DNA of 33,839 nt, taken from contig JALEMR010000018.1 of NCBI GenBank assembly GCA_022768245.1, positions 1-33,839 on the forward strand, given 5' to 3'. This document shows, piece after piece, positions 7,683 through 15,519 of this stretch. Origin of the DNA: Oscillospiraceae bacterium (GTDB lineage: Bacteria > Bacillota > Clostridia > Oscillospirales > Ruminococcaceae). Under the pieces are notes generated by a model. It did no database searches. It was not told the DNA's origin and saw nothing but the letters and a program-made list of their open reading frames with translations. The translations under genes and the position numbers were made by a program. Positions within the stretch are counted from its first letter, which is position 1. The number at the start of each line of letters is the position of its first letter.

Positions 7683-7789
7683 AATAACACAGGCGGAAAT
7701 ATTGTCCTATATTTCACAGTTTCCGCAGACACAGAAGAGATGCTATTCTTTCTGTGTTATTTTATGATGAAAATGTAAATCGTTTTCAT
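7683..7789 (+). promoter_or_regulatory. Leader with competing stem-loops, ABC transporter operon
   Basis: Three sets of perfect arms can be read. AATAACACAG (7683-7692) pairs with CTGTGTTATT (7752-7761). GCGGAAA (7693-7699) pairs with TTTCCGC (7720-7726) inside it. ACACAGAA (7729-7736) pairs with TTCTGTGT (7750-7757). The first and third share the same 3' arm and exclude each other. The third is followed by TATTTTAT, a weak terminator-like tail. Further on, ATGAAAA (7767-7773) and TTTTCAT (7783-7789) form another inverted repeat that includes a CG-centred operator-like site. Attenuation or an mRNA-stability role is possible. Confidence 0.45.
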
Positions 7790-7856
7790 TGAATCAATAC
7801 GATGCTGAAGGAACCCCTGCACAGCCTTGAGCGTCAGGAAAGGAATGATGTGTAAA

Positions 7857-9377
7857 ATGGCTGACTTGAATGCTGCTTCGGACAATTTCGGTTTATCCCG
7901 CAGGTCCGGAAGACCCGATAGGGTCAAGTCAATGCCTGAAAAGGTCGCCGATAAGGTTTACTGGGTGCTGCGTCTTGCGGTTTTTGTAAACGTTATCCTG
8001 CTGTTCTTTTCGAATTTCAACCCCGCCCGTATCACGGGAATGACCAACAAGAATGTATCGCTTTTTTCATGCGGTATGTCCTATTCCTCCATAACGGGCA
8101 ACTTCGGACGTGCGTTCAGACAGGGCTGGGTACAGGAATCTACCTTTAAGTCTCTTAACGTATGCTGCCTGCTTATCATAATTGCAGTAGTTATCTGCAT
8201 CGCGGGCGCCTGCATGTCCCTCGGAAACAATAAAATGAAGAAAACAGGTCTTATCATCTCTGTTTTCGGAGCCGCTGCGGAGCTTGGCTGCATGGGCTGG
8301 CTGTATGCGCTTTACAATCAGGTATGCGATTCTGCCGACGCCTGCGGAAAATGGGACAAGATTCAGCCTATCTACTCTTCCATGAACTATGTTTACATGG
8401 CTGTTGCAATCGTTATGATAGTCTGCGCATTTGTGAACTTCTTCCTTGTTCCCGCTGCCGAAAAGACCGATAAATACGAGATGGAGCCTAAATTCCAGCT
8501 GTTCCTCATGTTTCTCCCGATTATCTCGCTGGCTTTCGTTTTCAGCTATCTTCCTCTGTACGGCTGGAGATACGCTTTCTTCGACTACAAGGCGGGCGAG
8601 ACTCTCAGCATGGACAAGTTCGTGGGCATTAAGTGGTTCACTCAGCTTTTCCAGAACGCCGCTACCAAAAAGGATATCGTTACGGTGCTCAAGAACACTC
8701 TCGCAATGAGCGGACTCGGAATTATTACAAGCTGGATACCTATGATATTCGCTATATTCCTCTCCGAGATCAAGAATACCAAGTTCAGACGTATCGTTCA
8801 GACCTGCACCACGATACCCAACTTCATCAGCTGGGTGCTCGTTTACGCTATCGCACTTGCTATCTTCTCCACCGACGGATTTATCAACACCATGCTCGCA
8901 AGCATCACAGGAGAACCTTACACCACCAACTATCTTATGAGCAACTCCCATATGTGGCTCAAGATGCTGGCATGGGGTCTCTGGAAGGGCGTGGGCTGGA
9001 GCGCTATCATCTACATCGCCGCTATCTCCGGCATCGACCAGGGTCTCTACGAGGCTGCTACCGTTGACGGCGCAGGAAGATTCGCTAAGATGTGGTTCAT
9101 CACCATTCCCGAGCTTATCCCCACATACTGCGTACTTCTCCTTATGTCGATCGCTAACATTCTCTCAAACGGTATGGAACAGTACCTCGTATTCTCCAAC
9201 GCCGTGAACCGCGAGAGCATTCAGGTCCTTGACCTCTACGTTTATAATCTGGGTATCAACAGCGGACTTATTCCTCTGTCCACGGTTATCGGTATGGTCA
9301 AGTCCGTAGTCAGCGTAATTCTTCTGTTTGCCGCTAACAGCGTTTCTAAGGCGATACGCGGCGAAAGCATCGTATAA
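7857..9377 (+). CDS. CUT1-type ABC sugar transporter permease (LplB-like) with N-terminal extension
   Basis: An integral membrane subunit of a carbohydrate importer. The C-terminal 290 residues are a standard MetI-like permease: an entry segment FQLFLMFLPIISLAFVF, several membrane spans, and the ATPase-coupling EAA loop EAATVDGAGRFAKMWFITIP near residues 399-418. The first 200 residues are unusual, with four extra hydrophobic segments (about 34-54, 101-121, 130-152, 178-200). LplB-type permeases usually have about 300 residues and begin where this extension ends. Start choice is uncertain: ATG codons at 7845, 7848 and 7857 all follow AGGAAAGGA, and 7857 gives the best spacing to AAGGA. The frame extends back to a TTG at 7827. 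The second permease follows after 13 bases. Confidence 0.9.
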   Translation: MADLNAASDNFGLSRRSGRPDRVKSMPEKVADKVYWVLRLAVFVNVILLFFSNFNPARITGMTNKNVSLFSCGMSYSSITGNFGRAFRQGWVQESTFKSLNVCCLLIIIAVVICIAGACMSLGNNKMKKTGLIISVFGAAAELGCMGWLYALYNQVCDSADACGKWDKIQPIYSSMNYVYMAVAIVMIVCAFVNFFLVPAAEKTDKYEMEPKFQLFLMFLPIISLAFVFSYLPLYGWRYAFFDYKAGETLSMDKFVGIKWFTQLFQNAATKKDIVTVLKNTLAMSGLGIITSWIPMIFAIFLSEIKNTKFRRIVQTCTTIPNFISWVLVYAIALAIFSTDGFINTMLASITGEPYTTNYLMSNSHMWLKMLAWGLWKGVGWSAIIYIAAISGIDQGLYEAATVDGAGRFAKMWFITIPELIPTYCVLLLMSIANILSNGMEQYLVFSNAVNRESIQVLDLYVYNLGINSGLIPLSTVIGMVKSVVSVILLFAANSVSKAIRGESIV

Positions 9378-9390
9378 AGGAGGCAGGACG

Positions 9391-10353
9391 ATGAGCAACG
9401 ATAATATTTCTTTGGTGAAAAAGCCCGAGGATATACCCGAAAAAAGCCAAAATAAGATAAAGCTGACTGTCGGCGATGTTATCTTCAGTATCTGCAACTA
9501 TCTGTTTTTCGGACTGTTTACCTTAAGCTGCATTTTCCCGTTCTATTACATATTCATCAACACGATATCTTCCAATGAGTACGTGAACAAGGGCGCCGTT
9601 ACCCTTATCCCCAGAGGGATCACTCTTCAGAACTACATCTCCATGGGCAATGTAAACGACCTCTGGACCTCTGTCGGAATTACTATTCTGAGAACTATCC
9701 TCGGAACAGCTCTTATGGTGTTCGCTTCGGCGTTCGCAGGCTATCTCGTTACAAAGCAGGAAATGTGGCACAGAAAGCTGTGGTACAGACTTCTGGTCAT
9801 CACCATGTACTTCAATGCGGGTCTTATTCCCTGGTACATGAACATGTCCATGCTGGGTCTTACCAACACCTTTGCGGCTTACATTATCCCAGGAATAGTT
9901 TCTCCCTACAACATTATCCTCGTTAAGACCTACATCGAGTCTATCCCGGGCGAGATCGAGGAGAGCGCCTTTATGGACGGCGCAAGCTACTGGACCATAT
10001 TCCGAAAGATCATATGGCCGCTGAGCAAGCCTATCCTCGCTACTATCGCTATCTTCGGCGCGGTGGGACACTGGAACTCCTTCCAGGATTCGCTTATCCT
10101 CAACGCCAACACTCCTGAGCTGTATACCCTTCAGCACAGACTTTATATCTACCTGAATCAGAGCTCCAACCTTAGCGCTCTGGCAGGCTCGGGCACCAGC
10201 AGCTCCGACTCTTCACTGCTTGCAAATGCTGCAAGTCAGAAGGTCATCCAGTACACTATTTCCATGGTAACAATTATTCCTATTCTCTGTGTATATCCTT
10301 TCATGCAGCGCTATTTTGAAAAGGGTCTTATGCTCGGAGCAGTTAAGGGATAA
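9391..10353 (+). CDS. CUT1-type ABC sugar transporter permease (YtcP-like)
   Basis: A 320-residue permease, partner of the preceding gene. It has a cytoplasmic start (MSNDNISLVKKPEDIPEKS), six expected membrane spans beginning with ICNYLFFGLFTLSCIFPFYYIF, and an EAA-type loop (EIEESAFMDGASYWTIFRKI) that docks on the ATPase. The tail, ending GLMLGAVKG, is characteristic of the LplC/YtcP branch. The ATG at 9391 is 8 bases after an AGGAGG site that begins immediately beyond the upstream stop codon; the open frame starting at 9328 overlaps the first permease and is not used. The pair is expected to form the heterodimeric channel fed by the following lipoprotein. Confidence 0.95.
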   Translation: MSNDNISLVKKPEDIPEKSQNKIKLTVGDVIFSICNYLFFGLFTLSCIFPFYYIFINTISSNEYVNKGAVTLIPRGITLQNYISMGNVNDLWTSVGITILRTILGTALMVFASAFAGYLVTKQEMWHRKLWYRLLVITMYFNAGLIPWYMNMSMLGLTNTFAAYIIPGIVSPYNIILVKTYIESIPGEIEESAFMDGASYWTIFRKIIWPLSKPILATIAIFGAVGHWNSFQDSLILNANTPELYTLQHRLYIYLNQSSNLSALAGSGTSSSDSSLLANAASQKVIQYTISMVTIIPILCVYPFMQRYFEKGLMLGAVKG

Positions 10354-10379
10354 AAAATATATTTAAATGGAGGACAGTT

Positions 10380-12242
10380 ATGAAATTAAAAAGAATTCTT
10401 GCAGGTATCACCTGCCTCGCAATGGCAGGCTCACTGGCAGCCTGCGGTGAGAGAGCTCCCGCAGATCCTTCGGCTACTACGGCTTCCGCTGCCGACGGAG
10501 GAGCAGGAGATACTGCCGCAGACGCAGGCAGCGATGATGCAGCTGCTGCCGATGATTCGGGCGCTACCTCGGTCGCTGAGGCTGCCGATGAAAATCAGTC
10601 CGTATCCGAAAAGCTTGCCGACCTTTACGGCGACGAGACTATCCAGCTTACCGTTTACAGCCAGCTGGCAAACTACTCCGGCAAGCTGACAGGCTGGTTC
10701 GCTGAGATACTTAAGCGCGATTTCAACTGCGAAGTTACTATCATTCCCGATTCCGAGGGTATGTTCGATACTCGTATGGAGTCAGGCAATCTGGGCGATA
10801 TCGTTATCTTCGGCTCCAACGGTGAGCAGTATCAGAGAGCTGCCAAGGGCGGTATGCTCTTCGACTGGAACGACGACGAGCTCCTTAACGATTGGGGTCA
10901 GTACTGCAGAGACAATATGCCCTATGCTCTTCAGAACAACATCAGCTTCAATGCTTCTCTCGGCGTTGAGGACGGCGCACTGTTCGGCTTCGGCCACAAT
11001 GTTGCGTCCAGCACCGAGGACCACGAGGCTTTCTTCTACACAATGGATATCCGCTGGGATCTTTACAAGCAGTTGGGCTATCCTTCCATTACAAGCCTTG
11101 ACGACCTCAATCAGGTATTCCTCGATATGAAGGAGATCTGCCCCACCGATGAAAATGGAAACGAGACCTATGCACTGTCTATGTGGCCCGACTGGGACGG
11201 CAACATGGTAATGTATGTCAAGGCGTTCGCTACCTGCTACTGGGGCTACGATGAAATGGGCTTCGGTCTCTACGATGTTGAGAACGGCACATATCACGAT
11301 GCTCTCGAGGAGGACGGTCCCTATCTTAAGGCTCTTAAGTTCTTCAATCAGCTTTATCAGGAAGGCCTTATCGACCCCAACTCCATGACTCAGACCTACG
11401 ATCAGATGTCTGAAAAGATGCAGGCAGGCGGAGTATTCTTCTCCATCTTTGACTATGCGGGTTCTCAGCTTTATAACTCCGATACACACCTCTCCGAGGA
11501 CAAGGGAATGTATCCCGTTGTTCCTTCCGACGCAACTCCTCTCTGCTACGGTATGAACGTACTGGGCGGCAACAGAATATGGTCCATCGGCGCTAACACC
11601 GAGTATCCCGAGCTCTGCATGGCTATCATCAACTACCTCTGCACTCCCGAGGGATATATGACCTACTGGTATGGTCCCAAGGATCTCTGCTGGTACTACG
11701 ATGACGAGGGCAACACCTGCTTCACAGAGTTCGGTGAGACAGCAAACGCTGACAAGAAGAACACTATGATGCCCGAAGAGTGGGGCGGAGGAACATTCAA
11801 CGACGGCTGCTTCCAGGCTAACAATACCACATGGTCCAAGGACGCTTCCAACCCCGATTCCAACGGTGAGACCTATAACTACGAGAACTGGAAGAGCAGA
11901 CGCGGCGATTCTCAGTATGCTATCCTTACCGACTGGAGAGACTTCACAGGCAAGTACAACGCTCAGGAATACATGGACAGCGTAAACCACAAGGTTTCTC
12001 TCGCTACCTCCTATACCGAGTCCGATAAGACTGATGAGCTCAAGATCGTATGGGAGCAGGTAAAGACCTGCATCGTAAACTATTCATGGCAGGCAATTTA
12101 TGCTTCCTCCGATGAGGAGTATGACAAGATCGTTGCTGAAATGAAGGCTAAGTGCGCTGAGTACGATCCCAACGGCGAGTGCCTCGCATGGTGCGAGAAC
12201 GAAGCTTCTATCAGATGCGCTCTCGAGGACGAAGTAAGATAA
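10380..12242 (+). CDS. Extracellular solute-binding lipoprotein (CUT1 family)
   Basis: A 620-residue substrate-binding protein for the adjacent permeases. It has a lipoprotein signal peptide with the lipobox LAAC at residues 19-22, then an Ala/Asp/Ser-rich flexible spacer to about residue 70. The large two-lobed body contains many Trp and Tyr residues and WGYDEMGFGLYDVENGTYHD-type segments. Such large LplA-like proteins bind oligosaccharides; the actual ligand cannot be told. GGAGG lies 8 bases before the ATG and the gene starts 26 bases after the second permease. No ATPase or glycoside hydrolase gene follows, so a shared MsmX-type ATPase encoded elsewhere must power the system. A terminator closes the operon. 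Confidence 0.94.
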   Translation: MKLKRILAGITCLAMAGSLAACGERAPADPSATTASAADGGAGDTAADAGSDDAAAADDSGATSVAEAADENQSVSEKLADLYGDETIQLTVYSQLANYSGKLTGWFAEILKRDFNCEVTIIPDSEGMFDTRMESGNLGDIVIFGSNGEQYQRAAKGGMLFDWNDDELLNDWGQYCRDNMPYALQNNISFNASLGVEDGALFGFGHNVASSTEDHEAFFYTMDIRWDLYKQLGYPSITSLDDLNQVFLDMKEICPTDENGNETYALSMWPDWDGNMVMYVKAFATCYWGYDEMGFGLYDVENGTYHDALEEDGPYLKALKFFNQLYQEGLIDPNSMTQTYDQMSEKMQAGGVFFSIFDYAGSQLYNSDTHLSEDKGMYPVVPSDATPLCYGMNVLGGNRIWSIGANTEYPELCMAIINYLCTPEGYMTYWYGPKDLCWYYDDEGNTCFTEFGETANADKKNTMMPEEWGGGTFNDGCFQANNTTWSKDASNPDSNGETYNYENWKSRRGDSQYAILTDWRDFTGKYNAQEYMDSVNHKVSLATSYTESDKTDELKIVWEQVKTCIVNYSWQAIYASSDEEYDKIVAEMKAKCAEYDPNGECLAWCENEASIRCALEDEVR

Positions 12243-12264
12243 CAATTTTTCTTAAATGATTACG

Positions 12265-12294
12265 GCGGGGAAGGGTAAGCTCTTCCCTGCTTTT
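12265..12294 (+). terminator. Terminator of the ABC transporter operon
   Basis: GCGGGGAAG (12265-12273) pairs with CTTCCCTGC (12282-12290), one pair being G-U, followed by TTTT. It lies 22 bases after the lipoprotein stop codon. Confidence 0.85.
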
Positions 12295-12327
12295 CTACGC
12301 ATAAAATGAATTAACTGTCTTAAGAAT

Positions 12328-12409
12328 ATGCAAAACCATTCATATAAAATTAATAATATTGTGTACGAATAATGTAAAATGCAAAACTGTTCCAAAAGAA
12401 ATGCAAAAT
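12328..12409 (+). repeat. Three ATGCAAAA direct repeats upstream of the ATP-grasp promoter
   Basis: ATGCAAAAC at 12328-12336 and 12379-12387 and ATGCAAAAT at 12401-12409. The start-to-start distances of 51 and 22 bases are near whole helical turns, so the copies would lie on one face of the DNA. The last copy ends 27 bases before the -35 box. This could be a set of activator or repressor half-sites, but the AT-rich context makes chance copies possible. Confidence 0.35.
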
Positions 12410-12436
12410 AATTTGAAAAAATGTCATTTCTGACAA

Positions 12437-12465
12437 TTGACAGCGACGGGTAAATATGGTATCAT
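12437..12465 (+). promoter_or_regulatory. Promoter of the ATP-grasp gene cluster
   Basis: TTGACA (12437-12442), 17 bases, TATCAT (12460-12465). Predicted start is near 12472, only two bases before a long hairpin. Confidence 0.8.
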
Positions 12466-12473
12466 TATAACAG

Positions 12474-12517
12474 AAAGCAAAGAGGCTTATATCTGACATA
12501 TAGGTCTCTTTGCTTTT
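12474..12517 (+). promoter_or_regulatory. 19-bp hairpin plus T-rich tail at the transcript 5' end
   Basis: AAAGCAAAGAG (12474-12484) pairs with CTCTTTGCTTT (12506-12516). The intervening GCTTATAT and ATATAGGT continue the helix (with G-U pairs) to a CTGAC loop, making about 19 consecutive pairs. The 3' side is followed by TATTTTATT. It starts about two bases after the predicted transcription start and ends about 25 bases before the ATG of the ATP-grasp gene. It could terminate, attenuate or stabilise the message. Confidence 0.65.
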
Positions 12518-12541
12518 ATTTTATTGAAGTGAGATGATACC

Positions 12542-13855
12542 ATGAACACACCTGTTGTAAATGCAAAGGAAATAAATAAGCTCCTTGCAAGATACGGCGT
12601 AAAATTCGGGATTTACAAGCACGGCGAATTCAAAGAACAGCTTTTCCCCTTCGACGCTATCCCCAGAGTTATTTCCGCCGAGGATTTCAGACAGATGGAA
12701 AAAGGTCTTATCCAGCGTGTGGACGCACTTAATCTTTTTCTTAAGGATATTTACACCGATAAAAAGATAATCAAGGACAAGATCATTCCCGAGGAATTCG
12801 TTTTTATTTCCAAGGGCTATCTGGCACAGTGCGAAGGAGTCGTTCCCTCAAAGGGCATATACAGCCATATTTCGGGCATCGACCTTGTACAGGCTAAGGA
12901 CGGGACATGGTACATCCTTGAGGATAATCTCCGTATCCCGTCGGGAGCTTCCTATCCCCTTATCGCAAGGGAACTCTGCAGAATGGCAAGCCCGTGGGCG
13001 TTCCGCGATAATGATATCGTCGATAACCGCAACTATGCAAAGCTGCTCAAAGATACCATGGACTATGTGAACTGCGGAGGGATAAACGTTATCCTTACGC
13101 CGGGAAGATTCAACGCAGCATACTTTGAACACTCCTATCTGGCGGAGAAAACGGGGGCTATCCTCGTTGAAAATACCGACCTTTTCGTGGAGAACAATAT
13201 CCTCTACATGAAGGACTTCCAGGGCGGAAAGACCCGCGTCGGAGCAGTCTACCGCAGGATATCCGACGAGTATCTTGACCCGCTTACATTCCTGCCCGAG
13301 TCACTTATCGGCGTTCCTCATATCATGGACGCTTACCGTGCGGGAAATACCGCTATCATCAACGCTCCCGGAAACGGTGTCGCCGATGACAAGGGAATTT
13401 ACTACTTCGTCCCCAAGATGATAAGATATTATCTCGGCGAGGAGCCTATACTGAAAAATGCGCCCACCTATCTGCCCTTCTACGACGAGGACAGGAAATA
13501 TGTCCTGGACAATCTGCAGAAGCTGGTCGTCAAGGACGTTTCCGAGGCGGGCGGCTACGGAGTGGTATTCGGAAGGGATATGTCCGCCGAGGAACTGGAA
13601 AAATGGCGCAAGCTTATCACGAAGGAGTCCCGCAGATTCATCGCTCAGGAGGTAATCGATTTTATCGACCTGGCGGTGGTGGACAACGACGAGACGGTCA
13701 TGCGGAAGGCTGACCTGCGCGCGTTCGTTCTGTCGGGCGAAACAACAAGAGTCTGGGCAAGCGGTCTTACTCGTTTTTCGAGAAATCCCGATTCGTTTGT
13801 CGTAAACTCATCTCAAGGAGGAGGCTTTAAGGATACATGGGTACTGTCGCATTAA
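12542..13855 (+). CDS. Circularly permuted ATP-grasp protein (DUF404/DUF407 type)
   Basis: A 437-residue member of the circularly permuted ATP-grasp type 2 family. Conserved blocks are visible: an N-terminal RVDALNLFLKDIYTD, then GIDLVQAKDGTWYILEDNLR (the nucleotide/Mg-binding EDN region), and IINAPGNGVADDKGIYYFVP. A second lobe contains LVVKDVSEAGGYGVVFG and RFIAQEVIDF. ATP-grasp enzymes join a carboxylate to an amine through an acyl-phosphate, so peptide-bond or amide formation is expected; the substrate is unknown. The alpha-E gene overlaps its 3' end by 19 bases, which matches the standard ATP-grasp/alpha-E/transglutaminase cluster seen in many bacteria. The ribosome binding site is weak (GTGAG), and a 19-bp hairpin precedes it. 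Confidence 0.9.
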   Translation: MNTPVVNAKEINKLLARYGVKFGIYKHGEFKEQLFPFDAIPRVISAEDFRQMEKGLIQRVDALNLFLKDIYTDKKIIKDKIIPEEFVFISKGYLAQCEGVVPSKGIYSHISGIDLVQAKDGTWYILEDNLRIPSGASYPLIARELCRMASPWAFRDNDIVDNRNYAKLLKDTMDYVNCGGINVILTPGRFNAAYFEHSYLAEKTGAILVENTDLFVENNILYMKDFQGGKTRVGAVYRRISDEYLDPLTFLPESLIGVPHIMDAYRAGNTAIINAPGNGVADDKGIYYFVPKMIRYYLGEEPILKNAPTYLPFYDEDRKYVLDNLQKLVVKDVSEAGGYGVVFGRDMSAEELEKWRKLITKESRRFIAQEVIDFIDLAVVDNDETVMRKADLRAFVLSGETTRVWASGLTRFSRNPDSFVVNSSQGGGFKDTWVLSH

Positions 13856-14553
13856 GCAAAAGCTCCAACCTTTACTGGCTTGGACGCTACACTGAAAGAG
13901 TTTTTACCACTCTCAACACATTCTTTAAGTATTACGACGTCATGATAGACGTTGACCGTTATTCCTACAAGAAATATCTGGAATATATCTGCGTTCCCGA
14001 TGTTTACAGGGATTGGGCGGATTTTCTGCACAGGTATATGTTCGACGCTTCCGTTCCCGATTCTATCGTGTCAAATCTTGACAGGGCACTGGGCAACGGC
14101 ATAGTCCTGAGAGAGGAGATAAAAACTCCTTCTCTCGCATATCTCCAGATGGCTATGGACAAGCTGAAAAAATGCGAGGGCACTACCAAGCTCCGCTATG
14201 ACCTGCTCCCCGTCAGAGATCAGCTCTACGCATTCTGGGGAAGCATCGACAACAACATGTCCGATTACGAGGCTAAGATAGTCATTTACGTCGGCAAGGC
14301 TGTTGAGAGGGTGGATCTGTACATGAGACTTTCCTATCCCTATGAGGAGATCGAAAAGGCTTTCTCATATCTGACCCGCTTCTTAGACGATTTCATCGCA
14401 AATGGTAATTCGAGCCACATCAATCTGACAGCCTACAGCGGTCTTAAGGATGTGCTCTCAAGAGGCTCCGCCTGGACGGAATGCCGGAATGAAGCTCTTT
14501 ACTGCATGGAGCATCTATTCGAGGTCGAACAGGTTGAAAAGGCTGTGGTTTGA
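13837..14553 (+). CDS. Alpha-E domain protein (DUF403)
   Basis: A 238-residue, predominantly helical protein. The diagnostic opening SSNLYWLGRYTERVF near residue 10 and further helices rich in Glu, Arg and Tyr identify the alpha-E family. No enzyme activity is known for the family. Its constant pairing with circularly permuted ATP-grasp proteins suggests a partner or scaffold role in the same peptide-ligase pathway. It overlaps the ATP-grasp gene by 19 bases and is itself overlapped by the transglutaminase gene, so the three are translationally coupled. The ATG at 13837 follows an AAGGAGGAGG site and a nearer AAGGA. Length is somewhat below the usual 300 or so residues. Confidence 0.9.
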   Translation: MGTVALSKSSNLYWLGRYTERVFTTLNTFFKYYDVMIDVDRYSYKKYLEYICVPDVYRDWADFLHRYMFDASVPDSIVSNLDRALGNGIVLREEIKTPSLAYLQMAMDKLKKCEGTTKLRYDLLPVRDQLYAFWGSIDNNMSDYEAKIVIYVGKAVERVDLYMRLSYPYEEIEKAFSYLTRFLDDFIANGNSSHINLTAYSGLKDVLSRGSAWTECRNEALYCMEHLFEVEQVEKAVV

Positions 14554-15313
14554 GTATAAAACTGCGCTGAGCTTCGGCGGTGAAGTGACATCGCACTGCT
14601 TTTCACTCAGATGTCTGCCTGTTTCCGATAACAGGCAGCTCATCTGTGAACCGCAGTGCGTTATTTCTCCCGACGGTCGGGGAGTGTGGTTCAGCCGCGA
14701 CAGCTTCGGAAATTCGGTGCTCTGCGGCAGGATATCCGAGGGTCATGACAGCTTTTCCTTTAAAGTCAAGGGAACGGCTCAGGTCAAGCGGGATTATAAA
14801 ATTCCGGGCACGGCGTCTGCTCTTTACGGATATGAGTCCCCCATGACCCGCGCGGGAGACGGGATAAGGTCATTTTACGCCGAAATATTGCCCGAGCTGT
14901 GCGGAGATGTCCTTCGGCGGGCAATGCTCATCTCGGACAGGCTATATGGACTTATGAGATACGAAAAGGGCGTGACAACGGTGAGGACCGACGCCGAAAC
15001 AGCCTATGAGCTGGGCGCGGGCGTTTGTCAGGACTATGCTCATATCTTCCTCGCACTTTGCAGGCTTAACGGCATAAGATGCAGATATGTTTCGGGGCTT
15101 GCGTATCAGAACGGCGAGACTCACGCATGGACGGAGATAAACGACGGAAACTCCTGGATAGGGATAGATCCTACCAACAACTGCATATGCGGTGAAAAGT
15201 ATATCAAGCTCTGCCACGGAAGAGATTATTCCGACTGTCCCATTGAACGGGGACTCTACATCGGCAGCAGCTTCTGCACACAGGAGATATACTCCAAAGT
15301 TGAAGAACTTTAA
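14534..15313 (+). CDS. Transglutaminase-like cysteine protease
   Basis: A 259-residue protein with an N-terminal beta domain (the transglutaminase-N type, FEYKTALSFGGEVTSHCFSL) followed by a papain-like transglutaminase core. The catalytic triad is intact: Cys165 in GAGVCQDYA, His197 in THAWTEI and Asp212 in WIGIDPTNN. Bacterial members usually act as proteases or amidases rather than cross-linkers. In this cluster it may cut or transfer the peptide made by the ATP-grasp enzyme; that is inference. The frame is open from 14450, but the part before 14534 is a shadow of the alpha-E gene. A TTG at 14534, 9 bases after GAGG, gives the family-typical start LKRLWFEYK, overlapping alpha-E by 20 bases. 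Confidence 0.88.
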   Translation: MKRLWFEYKTALSFGGEVTSHCFSLRCLPVSDNRQLICEPQCVISPDGRGVWFSRDSFGNSVLCGRISEGHDSFSFKVKGTAQVKRDYKIPGTASALYGYESPMTRAGDGIRSFYAEILPELCGDVLRRAMLISDRLYGLMRYEKGVTTVRTDAETAYELGAGVCQDYAHIFLALCRLNGIRCRYVSGLAYQNGETHAWTEINDGNSWIGIDPTNNCICGEKYIKLCHGRDYSDCPIERGLYIGSSFCTQEIYSKVEEL

Positions 15314-15369
15314 TATGATCTTATATTCAGGGATATGTTCAGGGAGTGCATTTTTGCACACATAATATA

Positions 15370-15498
15370 ATACTGATCCCCGATAAAAGTGCAGACAAAA
15401 AATCTGACGGCGCATCTTGCGTACAAGCTTTGTGCGGTGCTGCCTATATTCAGGTTTTAGCTTGATTTTTTGTACACTTTTTAATCGGGGATTAGTAT
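15370..15498. mobile_element. MITE-like inverted-repeat element
   Basis: Two 35-base arms (15370-15404 and 15464-15498) are imperfect inverted copies, sharing ATACT, ATCCCCGAT, AAAAGTG and ACAAAAAATC in order. They enclose about 59 bases containing a CTTGCGTACAAGCTTTGTGCGG core. There is no coding capacity. The outer ends sit next to TA dinucleotides, compatible with TA target duplication, but no clear duplication can be proven. As RNA it would fold into a long stem between the transglutaminase and M14 genes. Its copy number elsewhere cannot be seen. Confidence 0.6.
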
Positions 15499-15519
15499 AA
15501 GCTGAAAGGAATGATATTT

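Noticed and set aside
7745-7763. Terminator immediately before the importer genes as a plain end of the preceding unit
   Set aside because: The surface-protein gene already has a strong terminator at 7191-7229, and this stem lies downstream of the importer promoter, so it can only be a leader structure.
10782-11990. A 402-codon open frame on the minus strand opposite the solute-binding protein gene
   Set aside because: It mirrors the codon bias of the plus-strand gene, has no ribosome binding site or recognisable domain, and the plus-strand product is a clear lipoprotein.
15337-15360. Small GTGCA/TGCAC hairpin with a T loop after the transglutaminase gene
   Set aside because: Stem of only five pairs and no T-tract after it, so not a convincing terminator.
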